A DNA stretch of 64,000 nt, from NCBI GenBank assembly GCA_030653365.1, contig JAURZL010000014.1:124001-188000 (forward strand). Reading direction: 5' to 3'. The translations under genes and the position numbers were made by a program. Within the stretch, counting starts at the first letter, position 1. Each line of letters opens with the position of its first letter. Positions 63,646 to 64,000 of the stretch are shown piece after piece. The notes under the pieces are model-generated. The model saw only the letters and a list, made by a program, of their open reading frames with translations. It did no database searches and was not told where the DNA came from. This stretch comes from Anaerolineaceae bacterium (GTDB taxonomy: Bacteria; Chloroflexota; Anaerolineae; Anaerolineales; Anaerolineaceae).

Positions 63646-64000
63646 TAAATCTCCCAATTCCAAAAAATTCAGCCCCTTTCCTCAAGATTGGAAAGTAGTT
63701 AAGATTAGTGATTTACTTGAGAATCGAATTCTCATAAGTCACTTAGATGGAAATCATGGTGGAGAGTATCCACGTTCTGATGAATTTGTGAGTAATGGAA
63801 TTCCATATATTTCTGCAAACTCTATTCTTTCCGGTTATGTTGACTTTTCTAAATGTAAATTTTTATCTCCAAAACGAGCAGATAAAATTCGCAAAGGAAT
63901 TGCCAAAAATGGTGATGTTTTATTTGCTCATAATGCAACTGTTGGACCTGTAGCCTTATTAGAAACTGATGAACCTAGAGTTATTCTTAGCACCACACTA
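63638..64000 (+). CDS. hsdS: Type I specificity subunit, 5' part only
   Basis: The frame runs 121 codons to the window edge. The start, MSNKSPNSKKFSPFPQDWKV and ISDLLE, opens a target-recognition domain; SNGIPYISANSILSGYVDF and KGIAKNGDVLFAHNATVGPVALLE are the typical HsdS repeats that bind DNA. The ATG overlaps the hsdM stop by eight bases. AT-rich composition differs from most of hsdM, consistent with exchange of specificity genes. Confidence 0.9.
   Translation, partial: MSNKSPNSKKFSPFPQDWKVVKISDLLENRILISHLDGNHGGEYPRSDEFVSNGIPYISANSILSGYVDFSKCKFLSPKRADKIRKGIAKNGDVLFAHNATVGPVALLETDEPRVILSTTL

Overview
The window most resembles a chromosome segment of an Anaerolineae-type member of the Chloroflexota. 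This is inferred from the gene repertoire and moderate GC: short Gram-type lipoproteins, a DUF5667-type protein, a giant NdvB-like glucan synthase, VCBS repeats and a YkuD/LysM/PG_binding protein. No rRNA, tRNA or CRISPR array was seen, so the assignment is not proven. Most of it is ordinary host-like sequence, interrupted by AT-rich or repeat-rich accessory patches.

Layout. 1-8.9 kb: the end of a VCBS-repeat protein, a PadR operon with a 34-codon gene, DUF1697 and nitroreductase genes, a DUF5667/Gly-rich exported protein, a radical SAM protein, and hflK-hflC. 9-18.9 kb: an 8.8-kb cyclic beta-1,2-glucan synthase-like gene behind a tandem universal stress protein. 19.3-23.5 kb: a URO-D-like protein, a nucleoside deaminase and a GH13 lipoprotein. 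23.6-26.6 kb: a tightly overlapping yedE-tusA-cysteine desulfurase-DUF3343 operon (sulfur/selenium trafficking) behind a structured leader that ends in an intrinsic terminator. 27-32.6 kb: small AT-rich genes, a flavin reductase, msrP, a YgjP-like peptidase, an AbiU2/HEPN-like gene and a GxxExxY gene with nearby repeats. 32.7-43.8 kb: mhqE-mhqD-like genes, rnhA, a PAF-acetylhydrolase-like esterase, a P-loop kinase, xpt-guaA, an HD-like protein, pepF, and a CcrM-like solitary methyltransferase. 44-52 kb: an HtrA-like lipoprotein, a palindrome-rich intergenic element, a phosphoesterase, MgtC, and a GntR-SdpI-ABC-YhfC operon whose gaps hold two perfect ParB-binding parS sites. 52-56.3 kb: a membrane-anchored protein, a methyltransferase, a nucleoside phosphorylase-like protein and an L,D-transpeptidase-like protein.

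56.4-58 kb is a REP-type transposase (RAYT) surrounded and invaded by six long palindromes (REPIN-like), including a roughly 225-bp tandem array that carries transposase fragments. 58.6-61.8 kb is a very AT-rich cluster: a thymidylate-kinase-like protein, an HD hydrolase, a degenerate-Nudix membrane protein and a second P-loop kinase. It lies next to a type I restriction-modification locus (hsdM, start of hsdS). I regard it as the best candidate for an undescribed, possibly defence-related, system.

The strongest direct observations are the two exact parS sequences, the REPIN/RAYT array, the AT-rich nucleotide-enzyme cluster, the yedE leader, and the GntR gene that has no standard start codon but an ATT codon after a perfect ribosome-binding site.
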